From positions 1 through 33,923 of the forward strand of contig JAKCEK010000004.1 in assembly GCA_021838005.1 (NCBI GenBank): 33,923 nucleotides of DNA, written 5' to 3'. Both the position numbers and the translations under genes were made by a program. The notes under the pieces were generated by a model. The model worked only from the letters and a program-made list of their open reading frames with translations, ran no database searches and was not told the origin of the DNA. Below are positions 19,496-26,580 of the stretch, in pieces (the stretch's first letter is position 1; each line of letters starts with the position of its first letter). The stretch comes from Actinomycetes bacterium (GTDB lineage: Bacteria > Actinomycetota > Acidimicrobiia > Acidimicrobiales > RAAP-2).

Positions 19496-20277
19496 TGGAG
19501 TGGCGCCTCGGGGTCGTGGGCTCGCCCGTCGCCCACTCCCTCTCCCCGGTCCTGCACGCGGCCGGACTCGCCCGGGCCGGGCTGACGGGCCACTCTGAGC
19601 GCCTCGAGGTCGGCCGCGTGCCGGCCGAGCGGCTCGCCGAGATCGTGCGCGAACGCTTTGACGCCGTCGCGGTCACGGCCCCCCTGAAGGGGATCGCCCT
19701 GGGGGCCTGCGACGAGGCGAGCGCCGTCGCCGCGCGGACCGAGTCGGTGAACGGGATCGTCGTGCGCGAGGGGCGCCTGGTGGGCGACTCGACCGACGGC
19801 GACGGATTCGCCGACGCCCTGGAGGGGGCCGTCGGCCCGGTCATCGCCGGCGCCCACGTGCAGGTCCTCGGGGCCGGGGGCGCGGCCCGGGCCGTGGTCG
19901 ACGCGCTCGTGGCGCGGGGGGCGTCCTCGGTGTCGGTGCTCGCGCGTCGGGCCGAGCAGGGCGAGGCGCTCGCCGCGCGCTACGGGGTCGTCCACGCCGG
20001 GGCCCTGGTCTACCGGCCCGTCGAGGTCGTGGTGAACACAGTCCCGGCCCACCGGCGCGGGCCCGAGGGCGCCGTCCTCTCGGGCACGAGCGCCGACACC
20101 GTCGCGGTGGACCTCGCCTACGAGCCCCGCGAGACGCCCTGGCTGGCGCACTACCGGGCGGCGGGTTGTCGGACCCAGAACGGGCTGGCGATGCTGTGCT
20201 ACACGGCGGCGCGGCTCATGTCGGGCTGGTGGGACGTAGCCTTGGACGGTGCCGAACTCCTCGAGGTCGTGAGGTGA
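19492..20277 (+). CDS. aroE: Shikimate dehydrogenase (AroE-like)
   Basis: 261 residues. AroE reduces 3-dehydroshikimate with NADPH in the shikimate pathway. Numbering from the GTG at 19492, the substrate loop is SPVAHSLSP (11-19). The catalytic pair is K66 (VTAPLKG) and D102 (STDGDGF), with N87 retained. The NADPH loop is GAGGAARAVVDAL. Two differences from the usual family sequence stand out: NTD has become STD, and the Gln of the C-terminal NGLxMLxxQA motif is Thr (T238 in NGLAMLCYTAA). The catalytic pair suggests an active enzyme, but substrate binding could differ. The start is GTG 19492 (GTGA overlap with mltG) or the adjacent ATG 19495. The stop overlaps rodA as GTGA. Confidence 0.88.
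   Translation: MMEWRLGVVGSPVAHSLSPVLHAAGLARAGLTGHSERLEVGRVPAERLAEIVRERFDAVAVTAPLKGIALGACDEASAVAARTESVNGIVVREGRLVGDSTDGDGFADALEGAVGPVIAGAHVQVLGAGGAARAVVDALVARGASSVSVLARRAEQGEALAARYGVVHAGALVYRPVEVVVNTVPAHRRGPEGAVLSGTSADTVAVDLAYEPRETPWLAHYRAAGCRTQNGLAMLCYTAARLMSGWWDVALDGAELLEVVR
20237..20242 (+). promoter_or_regulatory. Possible internal -10 element TAGCCT upstream of rodA
   Basis: TAGCCT lies in the 3' end of aroE and predicts +1 at 20249, which is the G of a GTG opening a 7-codon frame. The rodA GTG is at 20274, with GAGG at 20263-20266 7 bases before it. It lies in coding sequence, so chance occurrence is a real possibility. Confidence 0.3.
20249..20272 (+). other. Candidate 7-codon leaderless mini-ORF before rodA
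   Basis: A GTG placed exactly 6 bases after the TAGCCT at 20237-20242 opens a frame encoding MPNSSRS. It stops with TGA at 20270-20272, one base before the rodA GTG. It overlaps the end of aroE in another frame. It could couple ribosomes into rodA, or be coincidence. Confidence 0.25.
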
Positions 20278-21422
20278 ACGAGGTCCGCGAGGTCCGCGAC
20301 CTCGTCCTGGGCCGGCTCCGGGCGCCGGGGTCGATGGACTGGGGCCTGTTCGCCGGGATCGTCGTGCTCGGACTCACCGGGGTCGTCATGATCTACAGCG
20401 CCACCCGCCAGGCGATGGTGAACGCCGGGCTCAACCCCCACTACTACGTCGAGCGCCAGGCCGTCTTCGTGGTGCTCGGCGTGGTGGTGATGTACGTCGT
20501 CTCGCGCTTCGACTACCGAAGATTCGAGATCGTGGCCACGCCGCTGTACGTCCTTAGCCTCGTTGCGCTGGCCGGGCTCTTCGTCGTGGGGCGCAGCGCC
20601 CTGGGCGCCCAGCGCTGGTACAGCCTGGGCGGGACGATCCAGATCCAGCCGAGCGAGTTCACCGTGCTCTGCCTCGTGCTGGCCGTGGCCACCTACTGCG
20701 AGCGACGCCGCGAGGGCCTCACCATGTACGACGTGGCGCGCCTGCTCGTGATGTCGGCCGTGCCGCTCCTGCTCATCGTGAAGCAGCCCGACCTCGGGAC
20801 CTCGGTCGTGATCGTCCTCACCATCGGGGCGATGCTCGTGGTGGCCGGGGTGCCGCCCCGGTTCATGACGATGCTCGCGGTGCTGGGCACGGCGGGGCTC
20901 GTCGTGGCCACGTACCTCGACGTGCTCAAGCGCTACCAGGTCGACCGATTCACGGCGTTTCTCAACCAGAACTCCAACAACCCCCAACTGGCGCCGCTCA
21001 TCTACCAGGTCGACAACGCCAAGTCGGCCATCGGGGCCGGCGGACTCCACGGCGCCGGCCTCTTCCACGGCCTCCAGACCGTGCTCGGCTACGTGCCCGA
21101 GCAGCAGACCGACTTCATCTTCACGGCCATCGGCGAGCAGGTCGGCTTCATCGGCTCGGTCCTGGTGATCGCGCTGCTCGCCTTCGTGGCCTTCCGGATC
21201 TTCATGGTGGGCCGTCGCGCGCGCGACACGATGGGCCGACTCCTCGCGATCGGGATCTTCGTCTTCTTCGCGTTCAGCTGCTTCGAGAACATCGGGATGG
21301 ACATGGGCATCATGCCGATGACGGGCATCCCGTTACCGTTCCTCAGCTACGGCGGCTCGGCGACCCTGGTCTTTTTCGCCTCGGGCGGCGTCGTCCTGTC
21401 GGTGTCGAGGCGCGCCGGTTAG
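20274..21422 (+). CDS. rodA: SEDS-family peptidoglycan glycosyltransferase, RodA-like
   Basis: 382 residues with about 10 membrane spans. SEDS proteins polymerise lipid II into glycan strands with a partner class B PBP. The extracellular loop carrying the essential Asp reads PEQQTDFIFTAIGEQVGFIG (D280), closer to RodA than FtsW. IQIQPSEF, KQPDLGTS and IPLPFLSYGGSATL are the other SEDS signatures. The GTG at 20274 overlaps the aroE stop. A -10-like TAGCCT at 20237-20242, inside aroE, could give it its own message; this would start with a 7-codon leaderless frame ending one base before the rodA start. No PBP gene lies nearby. FtsW function is not excluded. Confidence 0.9.
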   Translation: MNEVREVRDLVLGRLRAPGSMDWGLFAGIVVLGLTGVVMIYSATRQAMVNAGLNPHYYVERQAVFVVLGVVVMYVVSRFDYRRFEIVATPLYVLSLVALAGLFVVGRSALGAQRWYSLGGTIQIQPSEFTVLCLVLAVATYCERRREGLTMYDVARLLVMSAVPLLLIVKQPDLGTSVVIVLTIGAMLVVAGVPPRFMTMLAVLGTAGLVVATYLDVLKRYQVDRFTAFLNQNSNNPQLAPLIYQVDNAKSAIGAGGLHGAGLFHGLQTVLGYVPEQQTDFIFTAIGEQVGFIGSVLVIALLAFVAFRIFMVGRRARDTMGRLLAIGIFVFFAFSCFENIGMDMGIMPMTGIPLPFLSYGGSATLVFFASGGVVLSVSRRAG

Positions 21423-21425
21423 GGT
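21420..21425 (+). promoter_or_regulatory. -10 element TAGGGT for the BFN-domain gene
   Basis: TAGGGT includes the rodA stop TAG (21420-21422) and ends 7 bases before the ATG at 21433. If used, the GTG at 21424 cannot be the start. Confidence 0.4.
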
Positions 21426-21432
21426 GAGCGCG

Positions 21433-21972
21433 ATGGACGAGACGGCCGAGCGCGACGTCGCCGCGCTCGAGGCGCCGGCCCCGCCCGGCCTCGACGACGG
21501 ACCGGCCAGCGCGCCCGACGCCCACCCCGGGCCCGAGGAGCGGGGGGACGAGGCGCCCGAAGGGGTCGTCTTGCGCGTGATGCACTTCGAGTCCGTGCTC
21601 TACGATCTCGCGGACCCGTCGCCCTACGTCCACCTCCAAGAGGCCGAATCGCCCTTCCGCTACCTGGCCATCCCGGTCGCGACCGCCGACGCGATCGCCC
21701 TCCACGCGGCCCACATCCAGGTGACGGGACGACGCCCGACGACCCACGAGCTGCTCGCCACGGCGCTGGCGCGCGCGCGGGTCGACGTGATCGCGGCACG
21801 GATCGTGCGCTACGAGGGCGGGGTCTTCTTCGCCGAGCTCGACCTGATGACGCCCCACGGACGCGAGGTCCTCGACTCCCGGGCGAGCGACGCGTTGGTC
21901 CTCGCCCTGCGCCAGAGCGTGCCGGCGCCGATCCTCTGCGCCGAAGAGGTGCTGCGGGCCTACTACACCTAG
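21433..21972 (+). CDS. Bifunctional nuclease (BFN/DUF151) domain protein
   Basis: 179 residues from the ATG at 21433 (182 from an in-frame GTG at 21424). After an acidic, Pro- and Ala-rich N-terminal stretch of about 45 residues, the BFN domain is clear: YLAIPVATADAIALHAAHIQ, RRPTTHELLATALARARVDV, and the C-terminal DSRASDALVLALRQSVPAPI with AEEVL. Family members have been described with RNase and DNase activity in plants, but the bacterial role is poorly known. I prefer the ATG because a TAGGGT hexamer (21420-21425), formed with the rodA stop codon, ends 7 bases before it. Its stop shares CTAG with the convergent SEDS gene. Confidence 0.87.
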   Translation: MDETAERDVAALEAPAPPGLDDGPASAPDAHPGPEERGDEAPEGVVLRVMHFESVLYDLADPSPYVHLQEAESPFRYLAIPVATADAIALHAAHIQVTGRRPTTHELLATALARARVDVIAARIVRYEGGVFFAELDLMTPHGREVLDSRASDALVLALRQSVPAPILCAEEVLRAYYT

Positions 21973-23366
21973 GCGCCCGGGGTGTGGTGCACGATCAGCA
22001 CCTCGCCCCCGCGTCGCTCGATCGCCACCTCGTCGGACATGCGCAACAAGAGTGCGAGGACCACGTAGTTCGCGATCAAGGCGTTGCCGCCGTAGGCCAT
22101 AAAGGGCAGGGTGATGCCCGTGAAGGGCAGGAGGCGCAGGATCCCGCCCATGATGAAGATGGCCTGGAATCCGAGCAGGGCCGTCAGCCCGCCGGCCGCC
22201 AGGCGCACGAAGTCCGAGGGTGCGCGTTGGGCGACGCGGAAGCCCTCGCCGACGAGGGCGGCGAAGAGCGCGACGATCACGATCACCCCGAGGAGGCCGA
22301 GCTCCTCGGCCAGCGCCGCAAAGATCATGTCCGAGGTGATGAACGGGACGTTGCCCGAGTGGCCGAGTCCCAGACCGGTGCCGATGACCCCGCCGGCGGC
22401 GATCGAGAACCAGCCGTAGGCCAGCTGGGTCGAGTGGGCGAGGTTGACCCGCGACCACGGGTCGAGCCACTCGCTGACCCGTCCCTGGACCTGGTAGAAG
22501 AGGCGGTCGGCGATGAAGGCCCCGCCCACCAAGAGGCCGAACCCCAGCGCGACGTAGGACTTGAGTCCGGTCGTCACCCAGAGCAGGGCGATAAAGAGCG
22601 CGAAGATCAAGATGGCGAAGCCCAGGTCGTTCTCGGCGCCCAGGATGGCCACCGACAGGCCCCAGGCGGCGAGGATGGGCACGAGCACCTTGGGCGCGAC
22701 GATCCGCCACGGGCCGAGGCGCTGGGTCGGGGTGGTGAGGAGATCGCGATTGGCGGCGAAGTACGACGCGAAGAACAAGACGAGCAGGATCTTGGCGAAC
22801 TCCACCGGCTCGAGGGAGAAGCGGCCGAGGTAGATCCAGAGTCGAGCGCCGTTGACCGAGGTGCCGACCTTGGGGATCATCGGTGCGGCCAGCAGGAAGA
22901 TCCCCCCGAGCAGGGTCAGGTAGCGGTACCGGTCGAGGTCGCGCACCCGGCGCACCACGGCGAGCACGATCGTGAGGGTCACGGCGCTCACGAGGTACCA
23001 CAACGACTGCTGGCGGGCGAGGGGTGGGTCCCAGCGCGCGATCTCCACGTAGCCGATGCCGTTGAGCAAGGTGGCGATGGGGAGCAGGACCTGCGACGCC
23101 CGTGGGGCCAGCCGGGCGATGACCACGTGCATGCCGAGCGAGACCACGACCATCCCGACGAGGAACGAGACGTAGCTCGGCGGCATCTGGCCCTGGGCGC
23201 CCAAGTACGCCAGGGCGTAGAAGGCGCCGGTGACCACCCAGGCCAGGAAGAGCAGGGTCAGCTCGGTCAGACGCAGCCGGGAGGGCTTCGCCGGCTCGCC
23301 CCCACCGACGGCGGGCGGGGGGACCAGCGGGACCGGCGGGCTCTCGCTGCGCGCGTGCTTCGCCAC
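21969..23366 (-). CDS. Second SEDS-family protein (RodA/FtsW type), long actinobacterial form
   Basis: 465 residues. A cytoplasmic Pro-rich N-terminus (1-30) is followed by about 12 hydrophobic spans. SEDS motifs include GARLWIYLGRFSLEPVEFAK (174-192), AENDLGFAILIF (244-255) and FITSDMIFAALAEELGLLG (342-360, D346 at the essential Asp position), then GITLPFMAYGGNALIANY. The extra N-terminal spans resemble the mycobacterial RodA (Rv0017c) type, so this may be the elongasome enzyme and the shorter gene at 20274 a paralog, or the reverse. The GTG at 23366 lies exactly 6 bases after a minus-strand TACGCT. It diverges from ppk1 across only 20 bases and ends tail-to-tail with the BFN gene. Confidence 0.88.
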   Translation of the reverse strand: MAKHARSESPPVPLVPPPAVGGGEPAKPSRLRLTELTLLFLAWVVTGAFYALAYLGAQGQMPPSYVSFLVGMVVVSLGMHVVIARLAPRASQVLLPIATLLNGIGYVEIARWDPPLARQQSLWYLVSAVTLTIVLAVVRRVRDLDRYRYLTLLGGIFLLAAPMIPKVGTSVNGARLWIYLGRFSLEPVEFAKILLVLFFASYFAANRDLLTTPTQRLGPWRIVAPKVLVPILAAWGLSVAILGAENDLGFAILIFALFIALLWVTTGLKSYVALGFGLLVGGAFIADRLFYQVQGRVSEWLDPWSRVNLAHSTQLAYGWFSIAAGGVIGTGLGLGHSGNVPFITSDMIFAALAEELGLLGVIVIVALFAALVGEGFRVAQRAPSDFVRLAAGGLTALLGFQAIFIMGGILRLLPFTGITLPFMAYGGNALIANYVVLALLLRMSDEVAIERRGGEVLIVHHTPGA

Positions 23367-23372
23367 CGAAGA

Positions 23373-23378
23373 AGCGTA
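23373..23378 (-). promoter_or_regulatory. Minus-strand -10 element TACGCT, leaderless start of the second SEDS gene
   Basis: On the minus strand TACGCT ends 6 bases before the GTG at 23366. Its last plus-strand bases, TA at 23377-23378, also begin the TACCAA of the opposite promoter. Confidence 0.55.
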
Positions 23379-23382
23379 CCAA
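23377..23382 (+). promoter_or_regulatory. Plus-strand -10-like TACCAA for ppk1
   Basis: TACCAA predicts +1 at about 23389, next to the ATG at 23387 and GTG at 23390. The last base is not the usual T, so this is weaker than the other elements. It overlaps the minus-strand TACGCT by two bases. Confidence 0.35.
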
Positions 23383-23386
23383 TACG

Positions 23387-25492
23387 ATGGTGGCGGACGG
23401 ACCCAGCGAGGAGAACGACGCGGTGGCGATAGACCTGGCGGCCTTCGGTTCCGAGCGGTTCTCGAACCGGGAGCTCTCCCGCCTGGAGTTCGGTGCGCGG
23501 CTGCTCGAGCTCGGCGAGGACCCGGGGCTGGCGCTGCTCGAACGCTGCAAGTTCGTCGCGATCTTCGCCGACATGATCGACGAGTTCTTCCAGGTGCGGG
23601 TGGTCTCGCTGGAGGACAAGCTGGCCGCGGGCGTCCAGACGCCCTCGGTGGACGGGGTGCGACCCCGCGAACAGTTGGCCGCCATCCGCGAGCGAGTCCT
23701 CGAGCTCACCGAGCGCCAGGACCGCCTGCTGCGCGACCAACTCCTGCCCGAGCTCGCCCGCGGCGGCATCGCGCTCGTGCCCCACGACCAGCTCGGCGAG
23801 CCGGCGCGCGAGCGGCTGGCGCGCTACTTCGAAGAGAACGTCTACCCGATCCTCACCCCCCTCGCGGTCGACCCCGGCCACCCCTTCCCGATGATCTCCA
23901 ACCTGTCGCTCAACATTGCGGTGACCGTCGTGGACCCGGTGACGGGCGACGAGCGCAGCGCGCGCGTGAAGGTCCCGAGTTCGCTGCCGCGATTCCTCGA
24001 GGCGGGCGACGGCCAGTGGTGCCTGCTCGAGGACCTCATCGTCGCTCACCTCGACAAACTCTTCCCCGGGATGCGCATCGGCCGGGCGGACCTCTTTCGG
24101 GTCACGCGCAACGCCGACCTCACCCTGGACGAGGACGAGGCCGACGACCTGCTGGTCGCGGTCGAGATCGAGCTGCGCCGCCGGCGCTTCGGCGAGGCGC
24201 TACGGGTCGAGATCCAGCGCGACATGTCCGAGGAGTTCTTGAAGTTGCTCGTCGACCAGCTCGACCTGGCGATGGGTCAGGTCTACGTGACCGACGCCTT
24301 CCTCGGGGTGAGCGACCTGTGGAGCCTCTACGGGATAGACCGGCCCGACCTCAAGGGGGAGAGCTGGTCCCCGGTCACCCCGCGCCGCCTCCTCGAAGGC
24401 GAGCACGTCGGCGACGTCTTCGCCGCGGTGCGCGAGGGGGACATCCTGCTGCACCACCCCTACGACTCGTTCACCGACTCGGTGGAGGCCTTCGTGGCCC
24501 AGGCCGCGAACGATCCCCGGGTCGTCGGAATCAAACAGGCGCTCTATCGCACCTCGGGTGACTCGCCGATCGTCGCCTCGCTCATCCACGCGGCCGAGCG
24601 CGGCAAGCAGGTAGTGGCCCTGGTCGAGCTGAAGGCCCGCTTCGACGAGGCGGCCAACATCGAGTGGGCCAAGGCCCTCGAGGACGCGGGCGTCCACGTG
24701 GTCTACGGCATCGTGGGGTTGAAGACCCACGCGAAGATCGCTCTCGTGTTGCGCGCCGAGGGCGATACGACCGTGCGCTACGCCCACGTGGGCACCGGCA
24801 ACTACAACGACCGCACGGCCCGGACCTACGAGGACTTCGGCCTGCTCACCCGCGACCCGGCGGTAACCCACGACGTCGGCGAGCTGTTCAACTTCCTCAC
24901 CGGCTTCTCGCGCATCGGCGACTACGAGAAGCTCGTGGTGAGCCCCCTGGCGACCCGCCAGCGGGTGATCGAGCTGATCGACGCCCAGCGCGCGCGCGGT
25001 CCCGAGGGCCGCGTCGCGATCAAGGTCAACGGCCTCACCGACCCGGCGGTGATCGACGCACTCTACGAGGCGTCGGCCGCCGGGGTGGAGATTCGTCTCG
25101 TCGTGCGCACGTTGTGCTGCCTGCGCCCGGGGGTGCCGGGGCTCTCGGAGAACATCACGGTGCGCTCCCTGGTCGGCGAGTTCCTCGAGCACTCGCGGCT
25201 CTTCCTCTTCGGCCAACCCGGCGAGCCCGGTTTCAGCGCGTACCTCGGTTCGGCCGACCTGATGGAGCGCAACCTCGACCGGCGCGTCGAGGTGCTGGTA
25301 CCCCTGGAGAACCCGGCGCTCGCGCGTGAGCTGGTCGACGCCTTCGAGGTGACCTGGAGCGACGACGAGTTCACCTGGATCCTCGGCACCGACCGGCGCT
25401 GGCGCCGGCTGCAGCCGGTCAACCACCGGAGCGCCCAGCGCGAGTTCAAGCGTCGGGCGCTGGACCGGGCTCGATCGTACTCGCCGGCGTAG
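23387..25492 (+). CDS. ppk1: Polyphosphate kinase 1
   Basis: 701 residues from the ATG at 23387, normal for PPK1, which reversibly polymerises ATP gamma-phosphate into polyphosphate. The N-terminal domain includes FSNRELSRLEFGARLLELGE, and the two PLD-like catalytic domains carry the phosphorylated histidine H448 (GLKTHAKIALV) and the second His H602 (FLEHSRLFLF), with YAHVGTGNYN between. The start is uncertain: ATG 23387, the next codon GTG 23390 (7 bases after TACCAA, so possibly leaderless), or GTG 23423 with GAGGAG at 23408-23413 upstream. The 3' end overlaps the convergent flippase-like gene by 47 bases. Confidence 0.96.
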   Translation: MVADGPSEENDAVAIDLAAFGSERFSNRELSRLEFGARLLELGEDPGLALLERCKFVAIFADMIDEFFQVRVVSLEDKLAAGVQTPSVDGVRPREQLAAIRERVLELTERQDRLLRDQLLPELARGGIALVPHDQLGEPARERLARYFEENVYPILTPLAVDPGHPFPMISNLSLNIAVTVVDPVTGDERSARVKVPSSLPRFLEAGDGQWCLLEDLIVAHLDKLFPGMRIGRADLFRVTRNADLTLDEDEADDLLVAVEIELRRRRFGEALRVEIQRDMSEEFLKLLVDQLDLAMGQVYVTDAFLGVSDLWSLYGIDRPDLKGESWSPVTPRRLLEGEHVGDVFAAVREGDILLHHPYDSFTDSVEAFVAQAANDPRVVGIKQALYRTSGDSPIVASLIHAAERGKQVVALVELKARFDEAANIEWAKALEDAGVHVVYGIVGLKTHAKIALVLRAEGDTTVRYAHVGTGNYNDRTARTYEDFGLLTRDPAVTHDVGELFNFLTGFSRIGDYEKLVVSPLATRQRVIELIDAQRARGPEGRVAIKVNGLTDPAVIDALYEASAAGVEIRLVVRTLCCLRPGVPGLSENITVRSLVGEFLEHSRLFLFGQPGEPGFSAYLGSADLMERNLDRRVEVLVPLENPALARELVDAFEVTWSDDEFTWILGTDRRWRRLQPVNHRSAQREFKRRALDRARSYSPA

Positions 25493-26507
25493 TGCGGTGG
25501 CGGTCCTTGCGCCACTGCAGGGAGAGGTAGGCGAGCCCGCCCACGGGGATCGGCAGCCAGAAGTTGATGAGCCGGTAGGCCAAGACGGCGAGGATCGCCT
25601 GGGCGTGGGGGACGCCGAAGCCGACGACCGTGGCGATGAGGACACCCTCGACGACCCCGAGCCCGGCCGGGGTCACCGGGATGACGGCGAGGACGTTGGC
25701 GAGCCCGTAGGCCACCAGCAGGTCGACCGGTGAGAGGACCGAGCCGAAGGCCCACAAGAAGACCCACAGGCAGGCCGCGTCGAGCAGCCAGTTCAAGGCG
25801 GCCCAGGTGAGGGCCCACCAGAGCTTGCGCCGACTGGCGATCAGGAGGTTGATGCGCTCGGCCACGCGGGCGAGGATCGAGGAGATCCGGTCGGGGTTGA
25901 CCCGGGGCACCCGCCGGGCGACGGCCCGGAGCCACAGGTCGGCGCGCCGCTGGCCGCGGGTGATCATGATGATCGTGCCGAAGAAGGCGAGCAGGAGGAA
26001 GACCCCCGCCAGGGCGGCGAAGCCGTAGAGGGGGTTGAACCCGTTGAGCGGGATCGAGACCACCAGGGCGATCCAGAAGATCACGTTCAATACCACGGCC
26101 GAGCCGGCGCCCTGAGCGGCCAGGGCGAAGACGTTGGCGTCCTTGGGCACGCCGAAGGCGTTGAACATCCGATAGGCCAGGGCGCCGGCCGGTGCCGTGC
26201 CCCCGGGCACCACGTGGCCGATGGCGAGGCCCGCGAGGTTGACCCGCAGCGTGTCGTAGTGACCGGGGGCGTAGGGGTAGAGGACCGTACGCGTGAGCTC
26301 CACGTAACACATCAGGGCCGCCGCCTCGAGCACGACGGCCACCATGACCAAGACGGGATTGACGCTGCGCAGCAGGGGCAGGGACTGGCGGGCCGAGGCG
26401 AACTGGGGCAGGACGAGATACTCGGCGACGAAGATCAGCAGCCCCAGGCTCAAGACGAGACGGATCTCGCGCGGCAGGCGGAATCGGGGGGTCGCAGCCT
26501 CGGGCAT
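25446..26507 (-). CDS. Flippase-like integral membrane protein (UPF0104/LPG synthase TM-domain family)
   Basis: 353 residues with about 8 membrane spans. It belongs to the family annotated as lysylphosphatidylglycerol synthase transmembrane or flippase-like domain (UPF0104, AglD relatives), here without an MprF acyltransferase domain. The diagnostic loop is HVVPGGTAPAGALAYRMF, with later VTPAGLGVVEGVLIATVVGFG. The tail is basic and then Pro-rich. The ATG has a GGAGA-type ribosome site and a TAGACT -10 (26558-26553 on the minus strand), giving a leader of about 38 bases. It diverges from the polyprenol-phosphate-mannose synthase-like gene, which suggests, without proving, a role in moving lipid-linked sugars. 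Confidence 0.82.
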   Translation of the reverse strand: MPEAATPRFRLPREIRLVLSLGLLIFVAEYLVLPQFASARQSLPLLRSVNPVLVMVAVVLEAAALMCYVELTRTVLYPYAPGHYDTLRVNLAGLAIGHVVPGGTAPAGALAYRMFNAFGVPKDANVFALAAQGAGSAVVLNVIFWIALVVSIPLNGFNPLYGFAALAGVFLLLAFFGTIIMITRGQRRADLWLRAVARRVPRVNPDRISSILARVAERINLLIASRRKLWWALTWAALNWLLDAACLWVFLWAFGSVLSPVDLLVAYGLANVLAVIPVTPAGLGVVEGVLIATVVGFGVPHAQAILAVLAYRLINFWLPIPVGGLAYLSLQWRKDRHRTTPASTIEPGPAPDA

Positions 26508-26552
26508 CGCTCGTCTCCAGGCGCCCGGCCCCCGCGGGAGCGGACCCGATGG

Positions 26553-26558
26553 AGTCTA
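26553..26558 (-). promoter_or_regulatory. Minus-strand -10 element TAGACT for the flippase-like gene
   Basis: TAGACT on the minus strand predicts +1 near 26546 and a leader of about 38 bases to the ATG at 26507. A GGAGA ribosome site lies shortly before the ATG. Confidence 0.45.
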
Positions 26559-26568
26559 GGGGACACCG

Positions 26569-26574
26569 TAGACT
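26569..26574 (+). promoter_or_regulatory. -10 element TAGACT, leaderless start of the DPM1-like gene
   Basis: TAGACT ends 6 bases before the GTG at 26581. With the minus-strand TAGACT 10 bases to the left it forms an inverted pair. Confidence 0.6.
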
Positions 26575-26580
26575 CGCCGG

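Noticed and set aside
21343-23769. An 808-codon minus-strand frame across the rodA-like, BFN, SEDS and ppk1 genes
   Set aside because: It shadows four recognisable genes in other frames and its translation is Arg- and Pro-rich without motifs.
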